The notes under the pieces are model-generated. The model ran no database searches. It was not told the DNA's origin and worked only from the letters and a program-made list of their open reading frames with translations. From assembly GCF_048773025.1 (NCBI RefSeq), contig NC_133566.1:13177001-13241000 (forward strand): a stretch of DNA of 64,000 bases, in the 5' to 3' direction. Origin of the DNA: Camelus bactrianus. Its lineage: Eukaryota > Chordata > Mammalia > Artiodactyla > Camelidae. The position numbers and the translations under genes are program-made. How positions within the stretch are numbered: the first letter of the stretch is position 1; each line of letters starts with the position of its first letter. Shown piece by piece: positions 11,902-33,383 of the stretch.

Positions 11902-12225
11902 GTGATCTGAAGATATTAAAGCCAGAAACTGGAGCTGAAAGTCCAGAACTCAAGATGTGGTTTTTTAAAAACATGAATTAAAATTGAACTCATCTGATAA
12001 CACTTAAAAATTGATTTCAGTTACTGAATCCCAGGATTATAGTTTCTTTTATTTCAGGTAAACTTTCTTCCACTTTTAAACGTGTTTAATGAAGAACCTT
12101 TCTGCTGGCGGTGTAAATGTGTATCTTGACTCAGTGTTTTCTGTTTGTTTGACAAAATGTTCTCTGAATATAACTGCTGTTCTTTATAAGCTGCTTATTT
12201 AAAATAAATTTGGAAGTCTTTTGTC
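11902..12225 (+). other. Possible RNF149 terminal exon
   Basis: A strong acceptor-like stretch (GTTTCTTTCTAACAG) ends at 11901, and about 300 nt later comes AATAAA at 12203 followed by a T/G-rich stretch. This has the form of a non-coding terminal exon that would make the DNA around the snoRNA an intron. No long reading frame is present. Confidence 0.35.
12203..12208 (+). promoter_or_regulatory. Distal poly(A) signal AATAAA of RNF149
   Basis: AATAAA in TTTAAAATAAATTTGG is followed by a T/G-rich element (GTCTTTTGTCTTTC) within 30 nt, the form of a functional cleavage site. The distance from here to the CNOT11 end (under 1 kb) and to the snoRNA (about 1.65 kb) suits the human arrangement as I recall it. 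Confidence 0.6.
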
Positions 12226-13089
12226 TTTCAAGTAAACACCTGTACTGTAATACTGAAACGGGTAGCGGTCATCAGTCTTAATTCGCAGGCCGTGATTGCC
12301 CACGAAAATGCACCTGTAGCCGCAGGCCGGCGTGTGCGGTGCATCTGCAGACGTGCACAGACGCCCACGTCGCAGAGAGGATGCTGTGGCTGACCTAGAG
12401 GCCCCATCTTCTAGTTTCAGCTCAGACTATCAACAGGTGTCCTTTTTCAGTGGCCTTTTAGTGCCACATTTCCGTACTTTTTGTTGATTTCCTAGTTTAG
12501 CACAGCCCAAGCAGAGTGCTGAAGTGCTGACGACGGTCCTGAGCCCGAGGGGCCTGTGAGGTGCCCCCCCCCCCCCAGAGGAGGGCAAGCTCTGTTCACG
12601 CCACCGGCCAGGTCAGTGTCACAGGGAGTCAGCAGGTTCTGGAGCCTCGGGGTGGGAGGCTTCCAGCAGTGGCGGGAACTTCGCCATTCCAGAAAGTATT
12701 TGAATAATGAACTGTTCCCTTCCCTGGTGCTGACACACAGGGCAGCACCCACAGCTGGGTGTGCAGAGAAATCAAGTTGCCATCACTTGGATGTTGGAAG
12801 GCACTCCTGTTACGTCAGCTAGGGTCCTTTGTTTCCTTTAAGCAATTATATGTATAAATCCCTTACCTTCCTAAGCATACGTAAGGTAAAGTTTCTCATC
12901 CATCTAGGAGTACTGTTCTGTTATTTCAAGGCTGGAACTTGCACCCATCTTAAAACCCCTGCGGGCGTGGTATCCTGTAACTTTTGCTAAGGGCTGGACT
13001 GGAAGGTGATTCCTGTTCTTATAAAGAATATGCTTTGAACGTACCTCAGGAAAGGAGGAATTTCTTCAAATAAAACATACATCAGATAA
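12226..13089. other. Tail-to-tail spacer between RNF149 and CNOT11
   Basis: About 0.86 kb between the inferred ends of two convergent genes. It has a C run near 12567 and no gene-like open frame. No interspersed repeat was recognised. Confidence 0.5.
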
Positions 13090-13106
13090 TAGAGGTCATA
13101 AAAAAC

Positions 13107-13112
13107 TTTAAT
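13107..13112 (-). promoter_or_regulatory. CNOT11: Poly(A) signal ATTAAA of CNOT11
   Basis: On the minus strand ATTAAA is followed by a T/G-rich stretch (TGATGTATGTTTTATTTG), giving a likely cleavage point near 13090 and a 3'UTR of about 0.7 kb after the stop codon at 13794. No AATAAA is nearer to the stop. Confidence 0.6.
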
Positions 13113-13793
13113 GTAAGGCACTGTTGTCCAAAGTGAAATGAGGGGGTGACAGCATACACGATGCAGGCAGGGCCACAGACCCCACTCGGTGACCAGCCTA
13201 CGTGACAGTCCCCAGGGACGACACTTCCTCCACGGCACTGACGACCTAGACTAGTAACAGAAGAACGAACGAACATCTCAAGAGATAAAGCCCAGAAAAC
13301 GATACCAGCTAGCCTAGTCTCAAAAAACGTTTCTAAAGAGTTCCAGTGTTTACAGAAAGCCCAAGAAATGATGGATGCGGTTGTTTAAGTCCCTGCAACA
13401 AGAAAGGACAAATTACGGGTGTGTCTGTGGTTCACAAAGTGAAGAGCCACGCGCCTGAATGGGCTCAAGGGCCGGAAGCCCCTGACTCACGTTTTAAGCA
13501 AAAACAGGCACCCTGGTCTCTGCTGCTAAAGACCTCGTCTGCTTTTTGCAGTAACTTCTGGATGACGTTCCTCCCATGGTTTATCATCATCAGCAAGACG
13601 CCAAGACACATTTTTCCCAAGTTCTTACCAAAAATACATCTAAAGGAAAAGTCACCCAGGAAAGCAAAACTTTGCTTTAAGTAGATAAAGTGGTGTTTAT
13701 GTGCAGTAACCAAGCAATCCATTCAGGGCTTTAACAGGTTTGAAACTTAAATCAGTACAGCTGAGCAATGAATGGGGCGGCTGCAGTGAGGTG

Positions 13794-24299
<10,506 letters not shown>

Positions 24300-24660
24300 C
24301 AACCTCGCTCGCCCGTCCTGCTTCCCGGCCGGAGCGGCCCTGGCGCCGGCTCGCCCCGTCCCTGCGGCCGTAAAGCGCGCTGGTGCACGACAGCGTCGCA
24401 AACAAAACACGCTGGGAAGCTAGTCCGCCGCTGCGGCGAAGGCAACGCGGAGCGAGAATGAGGCTGCTGGCGCGAAGCCAACAAGAGAATCCCGGGACGC
24501 TGGGTGGGCGGAGCGACACGCCGGAAGTGGGGGCGGGGCGACATGGGTGGCGGGGTCGAGCCGGCGGGCGGGGCACTGGCTTACCGCTGCTGCGATTTGC
24601 GTGTCCGCGAGCGAATTCCGAGCTCCAAGGAGCCCCCCGGACAGTGCCCGGCACCAGACG

Positions 24661-26282
24661 GTCCCAGTGAACGTGGGCTACGGTATTGTCCGGAATGCAT
24701 CTTATATTCTAATAAGCTTTCTTAATGTGGCATTCATGGCTGTTCGTGGTAAAACATTTTTAAGTGCAAATAACTAAAGACCATGCGTTTCTCATAACCG
24801 AAGTTAACTTCCAATCTTACACCTTTTTGAAGAAATGGAATAATACTACATATGAGCTTTTTTGTACACGGTTATTTTAACAAGATTTCCGTAAATGTCA
24901 CCAATAAACATTTTTGCAACTTTTTATTTAGCTTGCCCTAGGGCGCTGATTCTGGGCCTTGGCTGAGCTTCGCAAGTCCCCGGGGAGCCTTTAAAAGTCG
25001 AGCTCCTGACCCCAGCGCCCAGGTATTAAAAAACGAAAATCAAAAGCACCTGCCCAGGTGACTCTAGTGTGCATTCCGGGCTGGGAACCACTGAGTGGCA
25101 TGTCCCTGACTTGCCTGGTTCCTGCCTACACCTACAAAAACTTACAGGAATTTCACCGGTGCTTCCCACCAGGCAAGTTTGGGAAATCCAGTCTAAATAA
25201 ATAAAGCTAGCGGTGAGAATTACCTAGTTGAGCGTCGCCTTACTTCTAAAGTAAGACTGAAGGAAGAGAAATTGCTTGGTCTTCGGGGATTCTTATTCTG
25301 AAACCTTCTTCAATTTACGGACTGATTTCCCTCTAGAAACGTCCTGCCAATTAACTAACAGCAGCAAATACAATTTGCTAACGCTTGGACTCTTGGCAAA
25401 CTGATTACAATTATCTTGAAAGTGCTCTTTCTTTTAATATAGAAAATACATTTTATTGTGCCTGAGCCGTTTAAAATTGTGAGGTCTACTTGTTACAGCA
25501 ATTAGCAATGCTATTTCAAAATATTTGAACAACATTATGTGCTCCCCCTCCCCCCAAAAAAACCCTAAATATTTTTCTTTCTGTAAAAGTATTTCCAAAA
25601 TGTAGGATGGTGTTAAAAAGAAAACCGCAGACCCCAGATGGAGACAATCAAGTCAGAATCTCTGGGGGTGGGGCCCAGGTATCTATTTTTTCTAAAGCTC
25701 TTGGGGTTGTTTCCAAGGCTGTGTGAGCGCTTTTCCCAAAGGTTGTACATGTCATTTACACTAGATGGCATCAGAAACCATTCACATGTCACCAACCAAG
25801 CCCTAAAGCCCATCTCCTTAGCGAGATGAACCCATTATTTCACTTCCTTTTATTTTAAAATGAAGCAACACAGAAGATCAGCTATAATTCAGAGTTATGT
25901 AACTACTTCCAATATGAACACCAACCTCCACCTGATAAAACAGATATAGATCTATGGTATGTGAAATTATTTTTCTGAATGAATTTTAACTATTTTTAAT
26001 CACTTTCCCTTAAAAAAAAAAACATTCTAGGCATACACAAGTTTACACACATTGCCATAAGTATCTATATGCCAGTCACCCAAGAGATCAAAAATAAACA
26101 TGGTTGTAATATAGTTGTAATCCCCTAAGCATGCTTCTTTTTTCCCTACTCTGTCTCTCCTATTCGAAAAAGGCTGAATTGATGGGTATGCTCATAAACA
26201 TAGAATCTCTCTGTGCCAGGCACACCGAAAAAATGTAAGCCTATATCTGGATTTTAAAAGAATCTCTCTTCTCTTTTTATTA
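24661..26282. other. Intergenic DNA upstream of CNOT11
   Basis: AT-rich DNA with two hAT-Charlie-like pieces (about 24945-25100 and 25625-25700). No gene, RNA or conserved frame was recognised. Confidence 0.5.
24945..25100. mobile_element. hAT-Charlie-type (MER1 group) DNA transposon remnant
   Basis: GGGGAGCCTTTAAAAGTC, then GCCCAGGTGACTCTAGTG and GGCTGGGAACCACTG at the right end match the 'GAGAACCACTG' terminal pattern of Charlie-type MER elements. The exact subfamily is not assigned. A related piece with AGTCAGAATCTCTGGGGGTG lies at 25650. Confidence 0.5.
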
Positions 26283-26296
26283 ACCTGACTTGATTT

Positions 26297-26998
26297 TTTA
26301 AAAATTTTTATTGAAGTATAGTTGATGTACAATATTATATGTTACAGGTGTACAATATAGTGATTCACAATTTTTAAAAGTTATGCTCCATTTATAGTTA
26401 TTATACAATATTGGCTATATTCCCTGTGTTGTACCATAAATCCTTGTAGCTTATTTCATATCTAATAGTTTGTGCCTCTTACTCCCTCTCCCCATATTGC
26501 CCCTCCCCTTTCCCTCTCTCCGCTGACAACCACTAGTTTATTCTCTGTATCTGTGAGTCTGCTTCTTTTTCGTCATTTTCACTAGTTTGTTGTATTTTTT
26601 TAGATTCCACATGTGATATCATACAGTATTTGTCCTTCTCTGACTTATTTCACTTAGCATAATACCCTCCAAGTCCATCCATGTTGCTGCAAATGGCAAA
26701 ATTTCATTCTTTTTTATGGCTGAGTAGTATTTCATTGTATATATATACCACAACTTCTTTATTCATTCGTCTGTTGAGGGACTCTTAGGCTGCTTTCATA
26801 TCTTGGCAATTGTAAATAATGCTGCTATGAACATTGGGGTGCCTGTATCTTTTTGAATTAGCATTTCTGTACTTTTCAGGTATACGCCCAGGAATAGGAT
26901 TACTGGATCATATGGTATTCTTAGTTTCTGGAGAAACCTCCATACTGTTTTCCACAGTGACTGCACCAATTTACATTCCCACCAGCGATGTACAAGTG
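26297..26998 (-). mobile_element. 5'-truncated L1 (ORF2 end and 3'UTR)
   Basis: On the minus strand it encodes the ORF2 C-terminus ([17 protein letters not shown], then PMFIAALFTIAKI) and an L1 3'UTR. The A-rich end is at 26297. Near-identical 14-bp flanks ACCTGA(C/T)TTGATTT lie at 26283-26296 and 26999-27012, one mismatch, so it is a complete truncated insertion of about 700 bp. Confidence 0.88.
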
Positions 26999-27012
26999 AC
27001 CTGATTTGATTT

Positions 27013-28085
27013 GACCCCAACGCCCCAGCTCAGCTCCCAGGGCAACACAGAGATGGCCAGGTCACCCCTAGACCACAGTGCAGGAGAAGGCCCCAGGGCT
27101 CGTGGAAGCCACATCTTTTGTGACAGACAACAGAGCACATCTGACCTTTGTTACAGAGAGGGACAGCTTCGTCCCACCTGCCCTTTCCCCAGGCTGTTCA
27201 TTTTACTCAGATTCTTGCAAAGATGACCAAAGACAAAGGTAGTCAGTGCCTTGCTCTATAGGATTCAGGGAGAACTGTCATACTTCAGCTGGTGAAAGAC
27301 TGTTCTCCATTATTAGTTCTGAATGATGTGCATTTTAAATTAAATGGGGTCCTTAGGAAAACGTATCTGACATAAAATTCAACTCCTCTGTATTTCCTTA
27401 CTAGGCTATTTAGCCTCGAAGCCAAGTAAAATCAAAATTTCACTTTGGACAGTCTGAGATTATTTTCTTCAGGTGGGGGACTTATGGGAGAGAAGTAGTA
27501 AGTGAATTACAATTCCTTAACCAGACAGGAGACTTTCATTTCTTTTATCTTGGCTACTAGAAAGGAGGAAAATGAATCTTAGCAAATATGCTTAATATAA
27601 AAGTGATTAAAGATGAATTATAATTTCCTTGTAACTAGGAAAACATAACCCCTTGATTAATTTCTTTCCTGCCTTCCTCTGGGTGGAGCCTGAGGTAGAA
27701 GCTTTGTTTTTCTGAGCAGGATTGTGGATGGGACTAAAAGGAGCAGAGGGTAGAGAGAGCCTGGGGGTGAAGGGGTACAAGGAGTGTGCAGAAAGGAAGA
27801 GGGAGGCTGAAGAGGCTGGGAGAGCGGAGGAGGCAGGGCTGGACAAAAAGAGATACAAGACCACCTTAGGAAGTGCAACTTTGGGTGAGAGATGTTATAG
27901 CGGATTTTTCTGATGTTTTCTAGTATAGTGTAAGTGGAACTTTTTCCTTATCCTCTGCTCGAAACTTTATCCACATTATTTGGGGATGCTTTTCAGTGGG
28001 TTTGGGGTTTTTAAAAAATACGGCAGTAAAACCTTGGCCTCAGGGTGTAGAGTGACAGCTGAGTCACTGAGATTGGACCACAATA
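27013..28085. other. Intergenic DNA
   Basis: About 1 kb of ordinary DNA with a purine-rich block at 27730-27850. No repeat family or gene was recognised. Confidence 0.5.
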
Positions 28086-28590
28086 TTTTTTTGAGTTGAA
28101 GTACAGTCAATTACAATGTGTCAATCTCTGGTGTACTGCACAATGTCCTAGGCATACGTATACATACATATATTCATTTTCAGATTTTTTCCATTAAGAT
28201 TTATTAAAAGATATTGAACATAGTTCCCTGTGCTATACAAAAGGAACTTAAAAAAATCTATATATAGTGGCTAACATTTGTAAATCTCAAACTCCCAAAT
28301 TTATCCTCTCCCACCCCCTTTCCCTGGTAACCATAAGATTGTTTACTAAGTCTACAAGTCTGTTTCTATTTTGTAGATGAGTTCATAGTATCCTTTTTTT
28401 TTTGATTCCCCTATGAGTGATATCATATGGTATTTTTCTTTCTCTTTCTGGCTTAATTCACTTAAAATGACAATCTCGAGGTCCATCCATGTTGCTGCAA
28501 ATGGCATTATTTTATTCTTTTTATGGCAGAGTAGTATTCCATTGTATACATATACCACAACTTCTTTATCCAGTCATCTGTCGATGGATT
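28086..28590 (-). mobile_element. 5'-truncated L1 3' end
   Basis: Minus-strand L1 3'UTR and ORF2 end, encoding [15 protein letters not shown] then SELSQKEKEKYHMIS. No clear target-site repeat. A Vic-1 SINE lies directly to its right. Confidence 0.85.
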
Positions 28591-28605
28591 TTGTTTTGTT
28601 TTATG

Positions 28606-28755
28606 GTGTGGAGGTAATTAGGTTTGTTTATTTATTTGTTTATTTTGAGGGGGAGGTAATTAGGTTTATTTATTTACTTAATGGAGGTACTGGAGATTGA
28701 ACCCAAGACCTCGTGCATGCTAAGGAATAACCAACTGAGCTGTACCCTCCTCCCT
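28606..28755 (-). repeat. Vic-1 type SINE
   Basis: Minus-oriented copy: the A box region is partly lost (GTACAGCTCAGTTGG), the B box GGTCTTGGGTTCAATC is present, and the tail contains a duplicated GGAGGTAATTAGGTTT motif about 50 bp apart, so the tail was partly doubled. Confidence 0.85.
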
Positions 28756-31424
28756 ACAGTATTAATTTTTGAACCTCTAAAGTATCATACTGGTTTACCT
28801 ACACAGTGCTAGGGAAATAGCAGGTCACTGAGCAGACACTCTGGAAAAGACCGCGCAGCCTCCGGCAAAGAAACATGATCTTTGGCAAAATACAAGGGGC
28901 TATTGGGGAAATAGTTGTAGGAGAAAGAAGCATCTGGAAGGCCCGCCTTCTGTCCGCAAGCTGCCCTCTGCTGTGGAAAGAATGCCTCCCGCACTAACCA
29001 GCGCTGTGGGGTACGTGCTTTCCCGCCTTTCTCATAACCCTGAACACGCTCGGTACAGATCACCAGCTCTTGAAGCTCCCTCTTCTATTAGCTCTGGGAC
29101 CACCGGCCACATGAGTAGTGAACAACAGTCACTGTTTTGTGTGTGCGCTTGTGGCCTGCAGTGTATTCACACATACGTGCATTCCAGTACTTCATCCTCG
29201 GAACCGCTCCCCTGGAGGCAGGAGATGCTTCTCATTCCGGGTGAGCGGGCTGAGCTTCGGGGACGGGAGCGGCTGCTCAGGAGCTCCGAGGTGGAGCCAG
29301 GAGAGAAACCGCGCGGCCTCTGATGCCGGGCTGGAGCGCCGGGTGACAAGGGCCGCGGGGCAGGATGTGGATGCTCGGAGGACGGGCAGACAGACAGCAA
29401 CGCGGTGGCGACCACGCGGAAGCCCCCACTGTGCCCGGGGCTCAGCAGCGCTATGTCAGGCTGCACCACAGTCCAGGGCGGGGCGGGGGTGGATGACCGG
29501 CACAGGGCCACAGGGTGGCAAAGCCAGGTGTTGGGCCTCCAAGTAGGTGCCCTTTACGGGGTACCACACTGCATCCAAAACAAGCTTTGCCTCCCATCTG
29601 GATGCTGAGGGCCGGCCCTGCCTTGGTCCTCCCTCCACAGCCCCCTCTGTTGGGCAGAACCTAGGATGGTCTTGGCCGCAGCTCGGGCCACCCGGAGGCC
29701 CACCCGCCTCGGATTGGCTGCGCCAGGCCTGCTCCCCACCCGGGAGGCTGTCTCCAGCACCGGACGCACCTTTCTAAACCATTTTATCACCTCTTCCTGG
29801 CTTGCTTTTTCATCGCCTCACACCAAGCTCCTTTTTTCACTCTGCTTTGCAATAATGCTCAATGTTGAAAAGGCTTTAAATACACTTAAATAAAGCGTAA
29901 TAGCATCGTATGCGCTCACGAGGGAGTTACTGATTTTTTGGTGTAAAGTATTAATGTGTCTTCCAGGCTATTTATGTCCTTAGAACCGCAGAGCTTAGGA
30001 TGTCTCCTGACGGGGCATCCACACCAAGACCTACTTCTCTTTCTGGGAAAACATCAAATATTTACCACTAGCATTACCTTTCCCCCTCCCCTCTTCCTCA
30101 TTTTTATCGCATGTCCAGACTCTGAATGCTAACCGGCTATAGGTGGGCCGTGTCATCGCACAGCCTGTGTCTGTTTTTCCGGACCGGTCTGGTCTGTTCA
30201 TAAACCAGGTGCTCGTCTGTATCCCGCTGACCTGATTCTCCGTGGAGCAATCTAAAGGCATTGACTCGACGGCTCCTGTCAAATCTTGTCTCTGATGAAA
30301 TGAAAATATAAAATGTTTATGGCGTGTGAGCTTCCCAGTGTTCCTCTGTGTTTTGTAAAAGTGCACATGGTGGATGGCAATGCAGGGGCAGGGTGGGAAG
30401 AGGGGCTGTTCTTCCTGGTTCTGCAGAGAGGGCGGGTCTCGGAGGCAGGAAGGAGCTGGTCCAGGAGTGAAGGTCGAAGTGCCTTCAGGGCTTCTGCATC
30501 TCTGTGCCCTCAACTGACAGAGAAGTCTATTCTGAGGCTACATAAGCCAGTCAAGAAGTGTTTCCAAAAGCACGTGTGACTAGTACCACATGATATGTCC
30601 CCAGACCTTTCCTTTTAGGTGTGCAGAGAGACCCCGCTGCATCTTGAGAAACAATGCTATTCTGGCCAAGGGAGTGTGGGTGACATCGAGGTGCAGCCCA
30701 TAAAAATCTCCCACCCACATTCCTACATTCTCTCTCTCTCTCTGCCCCACTATTTTGGAGGCCATGTGTTCCAGGCAGCATGGTCAGAGGAGGGAGGGGG
30801 CCTTGGGACCCACACTGCCCTTTGATATGAGTGCTAATAGACTTCCACTGTGTTAGGTCCCTAGAACTTCCCTCCGACAGCCGACAGCCGTTCAAATGTG
30901 TATGCATTCAAAAACATGTTAAGGTCCTTGGCTGTAATCGTTTGCTCAAATGATTTGAGAACTCTTGGTTTAGAATTGTTTATTCATTGCAGACCTTCTC
31001 AGAGACTTTATTCTCCTAACATATATTGTGAATCTTCTAGAGAGGCTTGGCAGGCCCTCTTGGACCTTGGGGCCCTTTCTTTCTGCAGGTGTCTCATGGG
31101 AAGAACATTCCAAAAAAATTGCTTGGGGGAAATACTGCATCAGAGACTTGAAAATGGTAAAGTTCTTTTGAAACTTCAAACAGGAAGCAGTGGTGTCTGT
31201 TGGCCCCCACGGAGCATGTCTTTGGAGGTGTCTGAGCTAGGGTTTGGGGACTTGGATGCTGTGGTGATTGCCATCTTTGAGGATAAAGACTGTAACTACA
31301 ACAATATACACTGCCTAATGCTGTTTTCCAAAGTTTTCAAGCCGTAGCTTGGAGCTAATCAAGGCAGCCAGCTGCCTGGGGCAGGAAACTCTTAAGTGGC
31401 AGTAAAATATCACTTGAAGCACAG
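28756..31424. other. Intergenic DNA including a GC-rich block
   Basis: The stretch 29180-29780 is GC-rich (see next entry). The remainder is ordinary DNA; the longest frame (30898-31347, 149 codons) resembles nothing known. Confidence 0.5.
29200..29500. promoter_or_regulatory. Orphan CpG island
   Basis: The segment has many CpGs in about 300 bp (for example GAGAAACCGCGCGGCC and AACGCGGTGGCGACC) and a GC box GGGCGGGGCGGGGG near 29476. It is about 5 kb upstream of CNOT11 and 22 kb upstream of TBC1D8. No exon could be recognised beside it. It may be a distal element or the promoter of an unannotated transcript. Confidence 0.4.
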
Positions 31425-32860
31425 GCAACAAAAGCAAAAAAGAGATACACTGAAATTCATCAAAATGGAAAATTATCATGCTTCAAAGAACACTGTCAAG
31501 AAGGTGAAAAAACAAGCCACGGCAGGAGAGAACATACTGGCAATACATGGATAGGTATCCAGAATACATAAAGAACTCTTACCTCTCAGTAATCAAAAGG
31601 CGAATAACCCAATGAGGAAGTGAGAATTGTCTTTCTTTCTCCATAGAACATATACAAATGGCCACGAGGCACCGGAAAAGATGCTCAAGTCATTAGTCAT
31701 TAGGGAAATGCAAATCAAAACCACAGTGAGAGGCTACTTCACACCCACCAGGAAGGCTGTCCTAAAGAGGACGGACAGTAACAAGTGTCAGCAAGGAGGT
31801 GGAGAAATCAGAACCCTCACACATTGCTGGTGGAAATGCAAAACAGTACAGCTGCTTTGGCAAACAGATTGGCAGTTCCTCAAAAGGCTAAACATAGAAT
31901 TCAGAAGTTTTAATATGACTCAGAAGTTTTAATCCTAGGTACATACCCAAGAGAAATGAAAACATATGTCTATGCAAACATTTGTACAGAAATGGTCATA
32001 ATAGTATATTCATAATAGCCCAAAATTGGAAACAATCCAAATGTCCATCAACCAATGAATGGATAAATAAGCTGTGGTATATCCATACAATGGAATATTA
32101 TTTGGCAATAAAAAGGAATGAAGTACTGATGTGCTATAACGCAGATGACACTTGAAATGCTATGCTAAGTGAAAGAAGCCAAACACACACAAAAATAAGC
32201 TATATATTATGTGCTTCTGTTTCTATAAAATGTCCAAAACAGGCAAATCTATAGAGACAGAAAATAGATTTTAAAAAATACTTTTTAATTTGTGTTTTAA
32301 AAAAAATTTATTAAAGTGTAATTGATTTACCATGTTAGTTTCAGGTGTACAGCAAAGTGATTCAGTTATACATATACATATGTATATATTTTATTTTCAG
32401 ATTCTTTTCCATTATAGGTTATTACAAGAAACTGAATATAGTTCCCTGTGCCATACAGTAGGTCCTTGTTGTTTATCTATTTTATATCCCTAATTATTCC
32501 TCCCTGCCCTTTCCCCTTTGGTAACCATAGTTTGTTTTCTACGCCTATGTCTGTTTTTGGTTTGTAAATAGAATTTGTACCATTTTTTTTTAGATTCCAC
32601 ATATAAATGATATCGTATGATATTTGTTTTTCTTGAGAAATATTTCAAAATATGTGTGCCAGGAGCTGGGGAGAGGGGGCAGTGGCAAATGACTGTAAAT
32701 GGGCAGGGGTTTCTTCCTGAGGTGATTGAGAATGTTCTGCAATTAGATGGTAGTGGTGGTTGCACAACCTTGTGGGTATATGAGAAATCATTGAGTTACC
32801 CACTTCAAAAGGCTGAATTTTATGATTGGTGAATTATATCTCAATAATAATTTAAGGATT
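31425..32860 (+). mobile_element. Old L1 (L1M type) split by a younger L1
   Basis: The left part (31425-32295) reads as decayed ORF2 C-terminus on the plus strand (for example IREMQIKTTVRGYFTP; LTHCWWKCKTVQLLW). The right part (32633-32860) is the matching L1M 3' end (AATGTTCTGCAATTAGATGG; GGTGAATTATATCTCAATA). A minus-strand L1 tail separates them. Confidence 0.75.
32296..32632 (-). mobile_element. Short 5'-truncated L1 inserted in the older L1
   Basis: Minus-strand L1 3'UTR (GTTAGTTTCAGGTGTACAGC, CATTATAGGTTATTACAAGA, AGATTCCACATATAAATG) about 340 bp long, cleanly interrupting the plus-strand L1M. Confidence 0.85.
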
Positions 32861-33257
32861 AATTAGAATAAATGGGAAGTAGAGTATCCATCCATGCCAG
32901 CTTATACACAATACTCTTCATACACCTGGCAAAGTGTAAAATGCCCACATTGGGGGAAAAAGTGAAAAAACCCTAATCAACCAGCTGCCTTTCCCCAGCA
33001 AAGCCTACACATTTCTATAGAGCACTGTTGCACTGCACATCCGGACAACCGTCCTGAACGGACCCACACAGACCCAGCCCTGAACCTCAGACCACCCAGC
33101 TGATGGTCACCCAAGACAATGCCTGGATCAGTGCTGATAACTTGACAGTGAGGGATTCCTTTCATTACCTACATTGTAAACAGTTTAATAGTTTTGCCAC
33201 ACAATTGTCAGATTCAGAAAATAGCAAAAGAAAACTGGGGAACAAGAAGTACAGAAG
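32861..33257. other. Intergenic DNA, nothing recognised
   Basis: About 400 bp between the split L1 and a SINE, with no feature seen. Confidence 0.5.
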
Positions 33258-33383
33258 AGATGGGGGAAGGGTATAGCTCAGTGGTAGAGTGTGTGCTCAG
33301 CATGCACGAGGTCCTGGGTTCAATCCTTCAGACCTCCATTAAAAAAAATTAAGCAAATAAACCTAATTACCCCCCCCCCCAAA
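33258..33383 (+). repeat. Vic-1 type SINE
   Basis: A box TATAGCTCAGTGGTAGAG, B box GGTTCAATCC, CCTCCATTAA body, and the characteristic tail CTAATTACC followed by a C run. TACAGAA plus AG-rich repeats flank it at 33250 and 33384. Confidence 0.93.

Larger units (their letters stand above)
1..12225 (+). other. RNF149: RNF149 gene, 3' part (partial, 5' exons lie before the window)
   Basis: This is the 3' part of the gene for RNF149, a PA-TM-RING (Goliath family) E3 ubiquitin ligase of endomembranes; BRAF is a reported substrate of the family member. Three coding exons are visible: 1989-2085, 5331-5529 and 8286-8329. Joined, they encode about 113 C-terminal residues that I recognise from human RNF149, and the reading phase is kept across both introns. 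The exon with the first RING cysteines, the transmembrane segment and the protease-associated domain were looked for in 1-1988 and not seen, so they lie upstream. The transcript end is inferred from the AATAAA at 12203-12208; shorter ends are possible at 9021, 9227 and 9363. The gene converges on CNOT11. Confidence 0.9.
8330..12225 (+). other. RNF149: RNF149 3' region (long 3'UTR, possibly with an intron)
   Basis: From the stop codon to the distal poly(A) signal the DNA is non-coding. It holds a 13-bp inverted repeat (8687-8794), three early AATAAA motifs, the snoRNA at about 10460-10566 and an exon-like segment after a good acceptor (TTTCTTTCTAACAG ending 11901). C/D snoRNAs normally sit in introns, so a spliced transcript may run over this stretch; sequence alone cannot show whether it is one long UTR or an extra terminal exon. 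Confidence 0.6.

Noticed and set aside
24300-24410. N-terminal extension of CNOT11 by 37 codons
   Set aside because: The codon at 24410 is GTG, not ATG, and human CNOT11 starts at the MPGGG methionine.
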